From assembly GCA_040437565.1 (NCBI GenBank), contig JBDOQK010000001.1, forward strand, positions 682,001-746,000: DNA of 64,000 bases, written 5' to 3'. The stretch is from Albugo candida (Eukaryota; Oomycota; Peronosporomycetes; Albuginales). The notes under the pieces were generated by a model that ran no database searches, was not told where the DNA came from, and saw nothing but the letters and a program-made list of their open reading frames with translations. Positions within the stretch are counted from its first letter, which is position 1. Each line of letters begins with the position of its first letter. Shown piece after piece: positions 20,627 to 31,966 of the stretch. The position numbers and the translations under genes are program-made.

Positions 20627-21258
20627 TTTTGATCATTTTCAGTACACTGTATCATTCATTCACACTTGGGTATGAATAAAGTGTCAAAGAGAAGTATAAA
20701 TTCTAAAAATTCAATCGTGACCGCCCGCCACCCTCAAAAGTCTAAAATCGATGCAATTATGCAGAGAGAAGCAATCCTTCAGTAAAGCTGAAGAATGGCC
20801 GGTGATAGACTATCTGGATCTCGTAACGAGGATTCTAAAAAATGTCATGGTAGATCGTTATTATCATGACTGTGGCCTGATTCCTTAGGAAGTGAAACTC
20901 GTATGGAAACAAATGCTAAGGCACGTAGTACGAATACACGACACATTTTCACGATCACGATCAAAGTATCTGGTTGTATGCTGACTCACTAATCTTCATC
21001 GATTGCGAGGACTCGTTATTCGTTCATGCTTTTGTAATTGAGGATTCATAATGGATGCCAAAATCCACTACAAGTGGAAATATACCATCATAGATACCCT
21101 CCGTCTCGTACGAAACATCCAAAGCTGATTCGCTTTGACTGTTCTTCAGGACAAGCCCGTTCACAGAACATACATCAAATACGTGACAATGAGAAAATTG
21201 AAAAAAAACAATATTCATTCAACAGTAAAAAAAATCAGAGGGTCACCGGTAAGAGTAA
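20627..21258. other. Intergenic, no feature seen
   Basis: About 630 bp upstream of the possible pseudogene and downstream of the casein kinase gene stop. Only short chance frames. Confidence 0.4.
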
Positions 21259-22593
21259 TTAGTAGCGCTGTCGAGTCATTCCTTTCGCTTCCTCGCGGCT
21301 ACCGGTGGCGACACGAGGTGCTGCATACGATTGTGCTTCAGCTGACAAATGTCTATCCTCTCGTACACCTGAGCGGTAGGATGCTTGAAGCTGTCCTTCT
21401 GTGGATTCTTTTGATTCATCTCTAACGAAAAGACGACCTTGTGATGCCCCTGGTCGATCTCTGGAGACTGAATCTTGTCTTTCGGCGCGCACACTACGTT
21501 CCGCGTTGTCACCACTAGTTCCTCTTTCTCTTCGTCCAGTTCTCTATCAAAGATTTTACTGTCAGGTTTCGACCAAATGGCGAAATTTCATCAGGAAAAC
21601 GTACCAAATTCAAAACAGTCCAATCAAACATGGCGTCAAATTGGAATCCCTTACGAAAGAACAGCTCTTTGAATAATCGCTTGAGGTACGCGTAGTCAGG
21701 TTTATCGTCAAAACGAAGCGCGCGGCAGTACTCAAAGTACGCGCGGAATTCTGCTGGGTATCCTTTGCACAAAACTTCGATGGGTGTGTTCATTTTCTTT
21801 TCCATGATTTTTTCGTATTTTTGCTTCTTCGTATTCGCCTTCAAACCTTGCCAAGGAAGACTACCACGTATGAAGTACATGAAGACGTAACCAAGTGATT
21901 CCAAATCATCGCGCCGACTTTGCTCGATACCAACGTGTGTGTTGATGGATGCGTATCGTGCTGTTCCAGTCAAATTTTTATTCTCCCGATAAGGAATGTG
22001 CTGATGTGTTCTGGGGTCACGATACTTTTTAGCGAGACCAAAATCGATGATGTGACAGATCTGAGCTCGTTTACCAAGACCGATGAGAAAGTTGTCAGGT
22101 TTGACATCACGGTGGATAAAGTTTTTCTGATGCACGTATTCCAGACGGCAGATGAGCTGATCAGCGATCATAAGCACCGTTTTAAGTTGGAAGCGACGCG
22201 CACAATAATTAAAAAGATCTTCCAATGATGGACCCAGTAAATCGACCACCATAACATTATATTCGCCCTCAACGCCAAACCATCGTAAATTAGGAATGCC
22301 CACTGCTTAAAACATGTCATAAATAATAAACCAGTTCAGTACATATGCATTGCAATAAAGAAAAGTAATATAATATACGTACATCCACCACATATGATTT
22401 TATAAACTCTAGATTCGTATAATAGTTGAGGATGCTTGCTTTTGACAGACTCCAACTTGATTGCGACTTCTTCACCCGAAGTCATATTGACTCCGAGATA
22501 GATATCTCCAAAAGAACCGCTTCCAATTTTACGTCCTAGTCGGAATTTCTTACCGACACGCAAATCCAGCGAGTTTTCACGTATTAGATGCAT
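21259..22593 (-). CDS. CK1: Casein kinase 1
   Basis: Ser/Thr kinase of the CK1 family. Exons: 22383-22593, 21605-22302, 21259-21543; introns of 80 and 61 nt. Total 397 residues. The start '[20 protein letters not shown]' leads into the glycine loop (23-31, 'IGSGSFGDI'), catalytic Lys46, catalytic Asp136 in 'HRDVKPDN' and the DFG Asp157. CK1 hallmarks are 'GIPNLRWFG', '[10 protein letters not shown]' and '[12 protein letters not shown]', in place of the usual APE motif. The second intron (GTACG...ATAG, phase 0) is needed because reading straight through gives a premature stop soon after 'DWTVLNL'. Splicing continues into a basic, Ser/Arg-rich tail of about 90 residues, typical of CK1 delta/epsilon-like regulatory tails. 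A likely 5' UTR intron lies just upstream. Confidence 0.93.
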
Positions 22594-22608
22594 TGTGTGA
22601 GTAAATAA

Positions 22609-22661
22609 CTAAGAAAATCCGTTAGTAACTTGATGGAGGTCGACCGCTTGCTAAATCGTAC
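22609..22661 (-). other. Probable 5' UTR intron of casein kinase 1
   Basis: On the minus strand, 53 nt begin GTACGA and end with TTACTAACGGATTTTCTTAG, a textbook branch point and acceptor, 15 nt before the kinase ATG. The frame upstream of it does not continue usefully into the kinase, so a noncoding leader exon is the simplest reading. Confidence 0.55.
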
Positions 22662-23094
22662 CACTGATACTGTTTTTTTGCAAAAGTAAGTTGCTTGTTG
22701 TAAGCTTGTGATAGGACGAGACTTTGGCAGAGAATCCCACTACGAGTGAACACCGGTTTCAGACTGAAATGACCGTTTAGGTCCTTCTTGTAAATCGTAA
22801 AGGAGCAAATCCTAGTATCTAGACGCTCTCTTTGCACGCAAACTTGTCTGATTCTTGAATGCAAACTTTTGTTTGAAAGTATAATATGCCTCTTAATGGA
22901 GAAAAGGGGGAGAATGAAAAAGGGAGAAAAACCTCCGAAAAATTGATCGTGTGACCTAAAATAATGAACGAAGTGTAAAACCTTGAAAGAATCAGAATAC
23001 ACAGTATACCCTTTTTGCTATATTAAAACAATAACCTAAACGACTTGTTTGCACTCTTGATATTTTCATATTTCATCGAATCGTATAATGCAAA
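22662..23094. promoter_or_regulatory. Divergent intergenic region, CK1 / PRELI
   Basis: Between the CK1 leader and the PRELI ATG on the other strand. A 126-codon minus-strand frame overlaps it (22622-23002) but matches nothing, and it ends inside the probable CK1 leader intron. It should hold both promoters. Confidence 0.35.
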
Positions 23095-23991
23095 ATGGTT
23101 TTAACCAACATTACGGAAACACGCTTATCCATTTAGCTGGGATGTCGTCACTCGAGCTTTTTGGAACAAGTACCCGAATCCAAGATTATCACATGTAGAG
23201 CGTGTGGATGTATTGGATCGAGTTATGGATGAGCAAGGGAGACTCTGTATGTGTCGATTGGCAAAATGTACACAAAACAACATACCCAATTNNNNNNNNN
23301 NNNNNNNNNNNNNNNNNNNNNNNNNNNNNNNNNNNNNNNNNNNNNNNNNNNNNNNNNNNNNNNNNNNNNNNNNNNNNNNNNNNNNNNNNNNGTTTCAACC
23401 AACATTACGGAACACGCTTATCCATTTAGCTGGGATGTCGTCACTCGAGCTTTTTGGAACAAGTACTCGAATCCGAGATTATCACATGTAGAGCGTGTGG
23501 ATGTATTGGATCGAGTTTTGGATGAGCAAGGGAGACTCTGTATGTGTCGATTGGCAAAATGTACACAAAACAACATACCCAATTGGGCCAAAAACCTGAT
23601 CGGTGGAAGTACGTCCTACGTATACGAAGAATCAATTTGTGATCCGCGTTCAAAACGTCTTAAACTCAAATCGACGAATCTTTCCTTTCGGTCGGTTGCG
23701 ACTATTGAGGAAACCTGTGTTTACTCTGTACATCCCAATAACTCTCAACAGACGTTGTACCGAGCAGAGGCCAAAGTTTCCGCATTCATTCCATTCATCT
23801 CAAGTAAATTAGAGCGGTTTTCCGTTCGAAGTGGGTCGGAAACCGCTGCGGATGGTATTCGAGCCATTGAGAATATTTGCAATGATATCTTCGAAGGGAC
23901 ATTCGCGCCGGCAATGTGTGAAGAAATGTCGAATACTGGATCAGGCAGACACAATATGCATGTCAATGAGACAGGGAATGTCTTTATTTGA
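23095..23991 (+). CDS. PRELI/MSF1 (slowmo/Ups-like) domain protein
   Basis: Intermembrane-space lipid transfer protein family (Ups/PRELI), which moves phosphatidic acid or phosphatidylserine between mitochondrial membranes. The start codon (23095) lies in the left copy of a duplicated gap flank; the coding sequence is best read from the right copy (23392-23991), giving about 200 residues, normal for the family. Motifs: 'HAYPFSWDVVTRAFWNKY' at the N-terminus, 'NPRLSHVERVDVLDR', 'GRLCMCRLAKC', 'VYEESICDP' and 'NLSFRS', the usual core order of PRELI proteins. The left copy carries an extra A after the eighth codon, which would frameshift it. It is convergent with the PPP4R1-like gene, 103 bp apart. 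Confidence 0.9.
23098..23584. repeat. Imperfect duplicated flank around N gap (193/194 bp)
   Basis: Bases 23098-23291 and 23392-23584 flank 100 Ns. Unlike the other gap repeats they differ: at least four substitutions plus one extra A in the left copy. This suggests two haplotypes, or a low-quality contig end. Confidence 0.85.
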
Positions 23992-24094
23992 TATATCTTG
24001 CACGGTTTTATTAAATTTCTAGAGCGCTTACGCTGTACAGACTATTGAATATATGAAGATAATAACATCTTCTGATTATTGAACATTCGTTTTC

Positions 24095-26537
24095 TCATGC
24101 TACGGGCTCCACAACCGCGTCATGACTGGAGTCGTGCTCCAATTTTATACTATGAAAGGAGGAAGCTGTATTCTGCATCGGTCCCATCGATTCTAAAGTT
24201 GCACTTGTTAATTCATGAGCTGTTCGATTTTGTGTTGAAACATCCGCAGGAGGTACAATTGATTCTTTTATTGGCCCATTTCGGTCTGTTGAGATCAAAC
24301 TTTCTAGAAATTTCTCCGGTGAGGTTCCATTTCCATCTAGAATCACGTTTTTTACAGAAACGGGGCACGTTGCACAGTCAAACATCTCCTCTGCACCACC
24401 AAAGGTCGTCAGTAAGTGAATTGCATACAATTAAGTAGACACTTGAGTCGTACCGGTGTTTTCCAAGATGATCTTGACGTTTAGAAACCGAACGTTGAAC
24501 ACGGGGTCATGCAACAGCCGGAAAAACTCGCTAGCTAAGACGTTTTTGAACCACTGTTTACTGCCGTCTTGTTTTGATTGGAGAAATGCCTCACAAACAT
24601 GCAGGTACATCTGCCGTTCTCTATAGTTGGTTGCTGAGGCAAATGTGCACAATCTTGCCAGCATTTCATTAGTCATGTTTTCGTCGTGTTTGTGTAGTTG
24701 TGAGACCAGTAAAGGGCAAGCCTGCAGAAAATTCACTTAATGAGAGTTGAGAATAGTAGCAATATGTATAGAAACGTACATGGAAACTAGCTTGTCGAAC
24801 GATTGCGACCTCATCGGTGATTAATTTCAATAGTAAAGGGTATAGAATAGAGTACGTTGCGGCTGGTGTGAAGGACCCACAAAGTGAGGCCAATTGATCG
24901 CTAATAACTTGTCGGAATCTCCATTTTGTAATGTGGTGAAAGGAATCAAACTCGTACAAATTGGATAGATAATTTTCCCGGATAGATGGTGACACATATT
25001 GAATGAAGTCTGCAAAGTGCAAAAGCACACCAAGTCGTACATCTTGCCTCGGGTCACGGATATAATCGTCAAAAGTGCCTAACAAGGTCGTTTCTGTGAT
25101 TTCCTGTCCTAAAATTTTGGCCATTTCGTGCAAAGAGTAAGCTAACGTCCTCCGTGTTCTCCAAAATGTCTCCTGACTTAATACTGTGAACGCAGGTGCT
25201 AATTTTGGCCATTCTGCGGTGCCGAAAATGCTCACCACTGCAGGAAAAGAATATGCACAATGATATCGAATATCCATTTCGTCACTGGGTCCAACGAGGA
25301 AGCTTGGATTTAGTGCCATATTTGTAAATTGTGTGAGCAAAGTATCGTCGATATCGTCTTTCTCGAACGTAGCTAAAAGTGGTCCCAAATTCTGATATGC
25401 TGCGAAGCGGACCCATCGGGATGCATCTTTGAGGAAATCGTCTAATAAAGGCTCGAGAAGTGCGGCACGGATGCTCGGAAGTAATGACTCTGATATATCG
25501 ACTAAACATTCTGCACACGTTTTTCGAACACCCCATATATCGTCATGACACAGGCGAAGAAATGCTGGGAATAAACGTTCTTTCGTGATCTCGTAGCCAA
25601 CTGTTCGAGCAACATTACTAAAGCTTTGAGCAGTTGATTTACGAACTCGAAAAATTGGATCTTCGCTCAATGAGATGAGTTCAGGTACACAAAACTAAGG
25701 AATCAAAGTCAGCAATAACAAAAACCGAGCTAAATAGACAGCGTACCTGTTGACATAAATCTGGTCCCAAATGCCGTGCTAAATTATTATACAATAGAGC
25801 TGCAGAGGTTCGATAATGCTCATTGTCATCGTCATGAGCCAAAGGTAGAACGATTGTGAGGATATGCTGGCCTTGATCATCTTGTTGTATCATCGCTGCC
25901 ATTTCCACAAGACTATCTCCTGCAGCACTTCGTACTTCATATTGTGGATCCGACATTAATTTTGAGATCAATGGGATGAACACGTCTAGCAAAATGCGGT
26001 ATCCTGAGCTTTGATTCGACACCCCGTCTTGGTATTCTTGACTTTGCTTCAACAAAAATTTGCATATTCCTGGAAATTGGAATGCAACATGCTGCCGAAC
26101 AACATACTCGGCATCATTTACGAGTGGTGTCAGTAACGGGATGATATGATCACAAGTAGCCTGAAACCCAATGATTTGTGCGGTCTCTTGTAGCATTTTG
26201 ACGTGGATGACACTAAAATCGATATTCAATACATTTTCTCCGATTCGGATTGCAAGTGAACTCACATACCGCTGAAGAGCGATATTACTGCGAACGTATT
26301 TGGTGACCCTATCCAAGTCGCTCAACGTATCATCAATTGCGAGGTCTTCGAAGGTCGGGCCGTCATTTTGTGTATCAAATTCATCGTCGAGCGGGGTCAA
26401 CGGTCCAGCAATGTTTTCATCTTCACTCTAAACAGTTTGTGTGCACACATTAGCTAGGAAAATTGCGATTCAATTGTTGATATGATAAACAGGTGTTGAA
26501 GAAAGCTAAACAGTCTCCTCACCCGATCGAATTGCAT
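24095..26537 (-). CDS. HEAT-repeat phosphatase regulatory subunit, PPP4R1-like
   Basis: Five-exon model: 26523-26537, 25747-26427, 24780-25694, 24454-24721, 24095-24390; introns of 95, 52, 58 and 63 nt; 724 residues. It is built from HEAT repeats such as 'PLISKLMSDPQYEVRSAAGD', 'DPIFRVRKSTAQSFSNVAR', 'CHDDIWGVRKTCAECLVDIS' and 'DVRLGVLLHFADFI'. The V-R-K/A pattern and 'WGVRK[TA]CAEC' block are closer to PPP4R1 than to the PP2A A subunit. PPP4R1 is a scaffold for the PP4 catalytic subunit, acting in signalling and DNA-damage control. The tail (last exon) is Ser/Thr-rich and unconserved. The tiny first exon (five codons) is the weakest part; the frame from 26427 is firm. Divergent from DAW1. 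Confidence 0.85.
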
Positions 26538-27038
26538 GCTTGAGTGTGATGTATGGAGTTATTCGATACCGGTTTCTTTTGTGTTGTATCACTTGAGCTA
26601 CCGACTTTGGTTGCAGCTCGCAATAGTTGCGAAAATGCGTAAAATTGTGCTCAAATCGCTCACAATTATTGGGGGCGATGGAGTCAGCGACCTTANNNNN
26701 NNNNNNNNNNNNNNNNNNNNNNNNNNNNNNNNNNNNNNNNNNNNNNNNNNNNNNNNNNNNNNNNNNNNNNNNNNNNNNNNNNNNNNNNNNNNNNNCGCTC
26801 ACAATTATTGGGGGCGATGGAGTCAGCGACCTTATATAATGTAAGGCACATTAACTATGCCAGTCACACCACCCGACGCAATTGTAACGGCTGCAGACCT
26901 CCCGACTATGACCACTTTTTCAAATTTACGATCGGAACAGGATGCATGACCGACTAGACTGCATAAATACATAACGCACAATATACTGATACGAAATTCG
27001 CGACTTTCGAGACCGTTCTTTCACAAAATTGCGACGTA
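26538..27038. promoter_or_regulatory. Divergent intergenic region, PPP4R1-like / DAW1, with N gap
   Basis: Contains a 100-N gap (26696-26795) flanked by a 39-bp repeat (26657-26695 and 26796-26834). Holds the promoters of both genes; no specific element named. The small frames here cross the gap and are artefacts. Confidence 0.5.
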
Positions 27039-28563
27039 ATGAAACTGAAGCGATTCCTTTTGCGCTATTTCCCTCCAGGGATCATCCTAGAGTATGAACT
27101 TCGGGATGGAACTCGGGAGATGAAAGAAATTGATCTTCTACATCTAACAGCAGAGTAGGTCCTTCATATCATCGTGTTGTCGCGACAATTGCAATCCTCC
27201 ATCTCAATCTTCGATAGATCCGATATCGACGTATTGGTCAATCAGATTGTGTTTGAGGAGCCTTTGCTTTCGGAATCGAGAAAACCTCAATTAAGGCGGC
27301 TTATATACAGTGAGTCAAACTTGTAGACTTGTACCAAAGGACTTACTTCTATTGCAAAAGAGCTTATCGAGAAACTTGAAATCAATGAGAGCAACGATTT
27401 TTATCTCTTCAAAATCTTACGCGCTCACATTTTACCGCTTACAAATTGCGCGTTTAACAAGTCTGGTGATAAGTTTATAACGGGAAGCTATGATCGAACA
27501 TGTAAAGTATGGGATACTCAGAGCGGTGACGAGTTGCTCACGTTGGAAGGGCATAAAAATGTTGTCTACGCCATCGCATTCAATAATCCTTACGGGTAGG
27601 TCTTTACACGCCGTTCAGTGTATCCGTTGATCTTGCTGAATTTTGTATGTAGCGATAAAGTAATAACCGGATCCTTCGATAAGACATGCAAGCTTTGGAA
27701 TGCGGAAACGGGACAGTTGTATCATACCTTCCGTGGACACTCTACCGAAATTGTCTGTTTGGCATTCAATCCTCAAGGAACAGTTATTGCAACCGGTTCT
27801 ATGGACAACACTGCTAGATTGTGGGACGTTGAAAGCGGCCAGGATCTTCATACGTTGACTGGTCATACTGCAGAAATAGTCAGTTTGAATTTCGACACTC
27901 AAGGTGAGAGAATTATCACTGGATCTTTCGATCATACGGTCAAAGTATGGGACGTAAGAAGTGGACGATGCATAAATACGCTTGCGGGTCATCATGGTGA
28001 GATATCAAGCACACAATTTAACTACGCGGGTGAGCTTTGCATTAGTGGATCTATCGATCGCACGTGCAAAATTTGGGATGTTGGAACCGGCCAAAATGTA
28101 CAGGTACGCTTCCCGGTGAGCATGAGAGTACTGATCTAAACGTCCGTGCCTTAATAGACACTGAGGGGACATAACGATGAGATTTTAGATGTTAATTTCA
28201 ATGCAACCGGATCAAGGCTTGTGACAGCATCTGCGGATGGAACTTCACGAATCTATAATACAATGACGGGAGCTTGTCAAGCAATTTTGATCGGTCATGA
28301 AGCGGAAATCTCAAAAGTGTGTTTTAATCCTCAAGGATCAAAAGTGCTTACAGCGAGTAGCGATAAAATGGCACGCTTATGGGAAGTAGAAACAGGAGAC
28401 TGTATGCAAATATTAGAAGGCCACACTGATGAGATTTTCAGCTGCGCATTTAATTATGAAGGCGACACGATTATCACAGGTATGAAAAGCTTATCTCAAA
28501 ATTTACTCAATATCCGCTTTTACAGGATCCAAGGATAATACGTGTCGAATTTGGAAATGCTGA
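27039..28563 (+). CDS. DAW1: DAW1/ODA16-like dynein assembly factor, WD40 repeats
   Basis: Six exons: 27039-27154, 27218-27309, 27361-27595, 27653-28103, 28158-28479, 28526-28563; introns 46-63 nt; 417 residues, matching the 415 of vertebrate DAW1. The N-terminus '[20 protein letters not shown]' is diagnostic of this family (WDR69/ODA16). It is followed by a helical linker and eight or so WD40 blades: '[15 protein letters not shown]', '[15 protein letters not shown]', '[15 protein letters not shown]', '[15 protein letters not shown]', '[15 protein letters not shown]', '[15 protein letters not shown]', '[15 protein letters not shown]', '[12 protein letters not shown]'. ODA16 links outer-arm dynein to intraflagellar transport for import into the flagellum, implying that the organism makes flagellate zoospores. 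Confidence 0.95.
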
Positions 28564-30203
28564 AAGTTCTTACTGCTATGAAGTCACAGTCACAATAATA
28601 TTGCATGAATATAATATCTACAGTACAACTGAGGACCTTATGAACGCTTCGAGTCATTGCGACTTTACTGAGCACAAGTCGATCATACATAACGCATACA
28701 TTCAAACAGAATGAGGAGTATAAGTGTCACTACGCAACTCATCCAATGTGAGTCAAACTATCATAGGGTATTCATCCAGCTTGTTTATGTCTTCAGTCGA
28801 ATCCGTGAGATAGTCATTTAACACTTAGCTAGATTGAGACCATTTCGACACGCTGCACTCGAGTAAGGATGCTGATGACATACATCGGAGATACGACCTG
28901 TTTGATACGAAAAAAAATCATTGCATGTCAGACTATCGATTTGCTACTCAATATTACGGCTTGTTCACTCTCCACTTGTAGATGATCAAGGGGGCTGATC
29001 AGCTGACAAAATAAGCAATAGAGGTAGAGGTATTCTATCATCCCCGTTACTCGTCTACTCAAGCATACAAATATGCCCCGATCCTTGATGTAGAAATACG
29101 TCTGACAACTTGCTGTAAATATCAAGTGCGAAGGATTATGGAAAGGAAGTGTTGGATAATTGATGCAGCATGATAAGAAATTAATCAATTTAATCAGATA
29201 CAATAACAAAGTCAGATTTAGTAGACGATACCTCTTAGCCAAAATGCTGCGGCTGTGTACACGTACATGCCTTTCAACGAATAAAATCTCTCATGGAGGT
29301 GAGATCTATCATTTCTTATCAAATTTAGATGCCTTTGTAACAAGCCAAATTGCGCTCTTTTTACAATCATAGCTGCTAATAGCCCTTTGCTCAAATTTGG
29401 CGATAGACGGGGTGCTTTGCGCCAATGCGGAACTTGGAGGAAAAGTCTCGTTGCTTCATGTGCTGACACAAACGTAAATTTATAGCTGAGTTACGCACGA
29501 CACATGCAGTAAGGAATCTATTACACATGTCTTGAACACGATGCTTTCTGTATCAGAACACCGCATATAGCACGAACTGATTTGGCATCTTTCCATTCAT
29601 AGGTATATATCATGGCGAAGAAAGATTGCTTCCCAGGAAAACAAAACCAGCCAGCTAGTCGTCACCTCAATCCGTTTTATGATTCGAATTATGGTGCTGG
29701 GAAGGAACAACGGATTCTTTGCTTGCTCATATGCGGATACATCTAAGTTCCAGGAAACCACACTGTCGACTATCTCACTCGTGCATGTGAGTAGACAGAA
29801 CGGGTAAATGCCCTTTCGCCGCTCAACGGGCGCAAGGATTGTACTATATTCATTGTTCACTTGAGCGAGATACATATTTCTTTACCGATAATTTCCAACA
29901 ATCGCCTTAGGAGTCAGGAGCAATATCTACTCCCGGCATGAACTCCCTGATCGCGACAAGAGTCAGCCGTCATGCGTCTGGCTAAACTAAAAAATCAGTC
30001 AATTGTGTCACGGAAAAAGATGCCCATATCGTTCGCAATCGCACACTTTCAAATCTGCATCCGCTTTTAAGTAGATTTGAGTTTTCGGGTAACAAATATT
30101 AAAGACGGAAAGCATGAGTTTGCTCAGATCAACTCTCAGAGGGTACTAAGTTCTAAGTTACTTCGGAACAACGAAGTTGTGAAGCATACGGTACAGCAGA
30201 ACA
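28564..30203. other. Gene-poor stretch
   Basis: No recognisable gene. Short frames on both strands, including one at 29218-29469 (minus), have no domain similarity I can see. Possibly old decayed sequence. Confidence 0.4.
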
Positions 30204-30277
30204 GATAACTGAAATTAAAAAAAAGAAAAACCAGAGAGCAAATAACTGAAATTCATAAAAAGAAAAACCAGAGAGCA
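30204..30277 (+). repeat. 37-bp tandem repeat, two copies
   Basis: Copies at 30204-30240 and 30241-30277 differ at only a few positions; both read ATAACTGAAATT...AAAAACCAGAGAGCA. The second copy ends directly before the ATG of the CRN-like fragment, so the repeat may lie in its leader. Confidence 0.85.
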
Positions 30278-30405
30278 ATGGTGGAGTTGACCTTGACGTG
30301 TCTTATTGTTGGTCATGGAGCGGTACTTTCGATTGATATCGACGGTGGTAGGCAGGTACATTTTCTGAAAGAAGAAATTGTGAAGAAGAAGCAGAAATCG
30401 ATTTT
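30278..30405 (+). pseudogene. Crinkler (CRN)-like N-terminal header fragment
   Basis: From an ATG at 30278 the frame encodes about 43 residues before running into an N gap (30406-30505). It begins M-V-x-L-x-L-x-C-x-I-V-G, then '(S)IDID', then a hydrophobic-L-K-x-x-I helix rich in Lys. This is the pattern of the ubiquitin-fold header found at the start of oomycete CRN effectors, which continues to an LFLAK-type motif; that part would fall in the gap. After the gap the frames are broken by stops (to about 30750), with no CRN C-terminal domain recognisable. It may be a truncated gene, a pseudogene, or a real gene lost to the gap. CRN proteins are translocated host-nucleus effectors; nothing about this copy's activity can be concluded. 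Confidence 0.45.
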
Positions 30406-30505
30406 NNNNNNNNNNNNNNNNNNNNNNNNNNNNNNNNNNNNNNNNNNNNNNNNNNNNNNNNNNNNNNNNNNNNNNNNNNNNNNNNNNNNNNNNNNNNNNN
30501 NNNNN

Positions 30506-31966
30506 TGCAGTCATCCTTTCATTGATGGAATGTATTTACAGTGACGATTTACGACGCAAACGGAATCCCGATGCAAACTTTGATTTCTTATATGCTGTCT
30601 ATCATCAACCCGCAATGCGTAAAAAAATGTTGCCCGCCAAGCGCTGAAGAAGGAATTAGGCCGTTAGTTGGTGGTCGGAATTTTCCACCAAGGACGGTCA
30701 AAAGCCAACCAACAATTGAGCTAATCATTTGTGAGAGACTAGCCTGATAATTCATTGAACATGGGTCAACCTCTTTTCACAGAGTACGTTAAATAAAGTT
30801 TGTTTCAATGCCATCTGAAAGGATTATCTATCGGTGAATTGCGGTAAGTGAGCTTGATGTCTCACCCTGCGTGTCGAAAATGTGTCTGCAATTTCCGATC
30901 AGCTGTTATAGCATGCCGCTTTCGTAGTTCAGACCCACGTCAAGTCCATGGTGCTGGCGTAAGATACGGGTGTATAAAACTGAATCCTCTCCCGGTTTCC
31001 GATGCCAGGACGTAAAAAAATAACTTTTGCGCTTTCCGCTAACCGGCAATGCACTGACCAACCAATCGGGCATATACATTCGATTTTTCTGCTCTGCTGG
31101 TCAAATGTCCATGAGATATTTCATAACGGATACCTTGACGTACGACTGGTCGATATTTGTACTACAGCTGGCTGTGGATGCACTTGCTGACAAATTTCTA
31201 TACTAATGCTTTTCATCGAGTCTCCGTTTTCAGCTACTTCTGGAGATATATTCGTGATGGATTAGTCGCATGACACCCCAAGAATAGTCCTACTGTGTGG
31301 CCCTGCGCAGCTCTCCTGATGACGTCCCTGAAGTGTAAAGGAATCAAGCAGCCGTTTGTGTCCGAACGTGATGCACAGCAATTGGTCTCATTGGATGGCA
31401 CATGGAAGCCCGTTTAGTTGTCTTCAGAATTTCCAACATATCCAGGGTATGCTACAATTTCTCTTCAGCTTCCTAGGTTGCAATGACACCCGTTAAGAGT
31501 CCTTCAAGCTCTCAATCACATTGTGGTTTCCGACTTGCTCTTCCTTCAGTGTACACTCTTATTCACCACTCTCTTCCTTTTTGCTCTCTTTTTGAGTAGT
31601 TTGCACAATCGGCTGGAAACAGTCGCCGACTCAAGTGTCTGCGGCATACAAATATCTCTACAATGATAATTTTGCCTATAGAAACCTGCCTGGCCTCTCA
31701 CTACTTCTCAGTCGGACGCTTTGATGAGAGTTTGTGGCAGGTAAAGGCTGCTTGTATCGCTCGGCATTCAGTCGATCTTCTAGAATATGTTTGCTATCTA
31801 TCGCAGTGCGATGAGGAGCTTCCAGTGAGTGAAGAGATCCAGGACAACGTGACTAGCGGGTGCTCGAACATCGTAGCTGTGTGTATACGTCAAAATATAG
31901 TCGATATTATCTTATCCAGCGGTGAAATTATGTGTACTCTACTTCTACTTTTACTGCTTTAGCTAT
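30506..31966. other. Decayed or noncoding stretch after the CRN-like fragment
   Basis: Coding-like scraps on the plus strand near 30545-30650 and 31320-31420 are interrupted by stops. A frame at 31663-31962 is open but unrecognised. No complete gene. Confidence 0.4.

Noticed and set aside
22622-23002. 126-codon minus-strand frame upstream of CK1
   Set aside because: No domain, overlaps the probable CK1 leader intron, and ends 28 nt from the kinase ATG.
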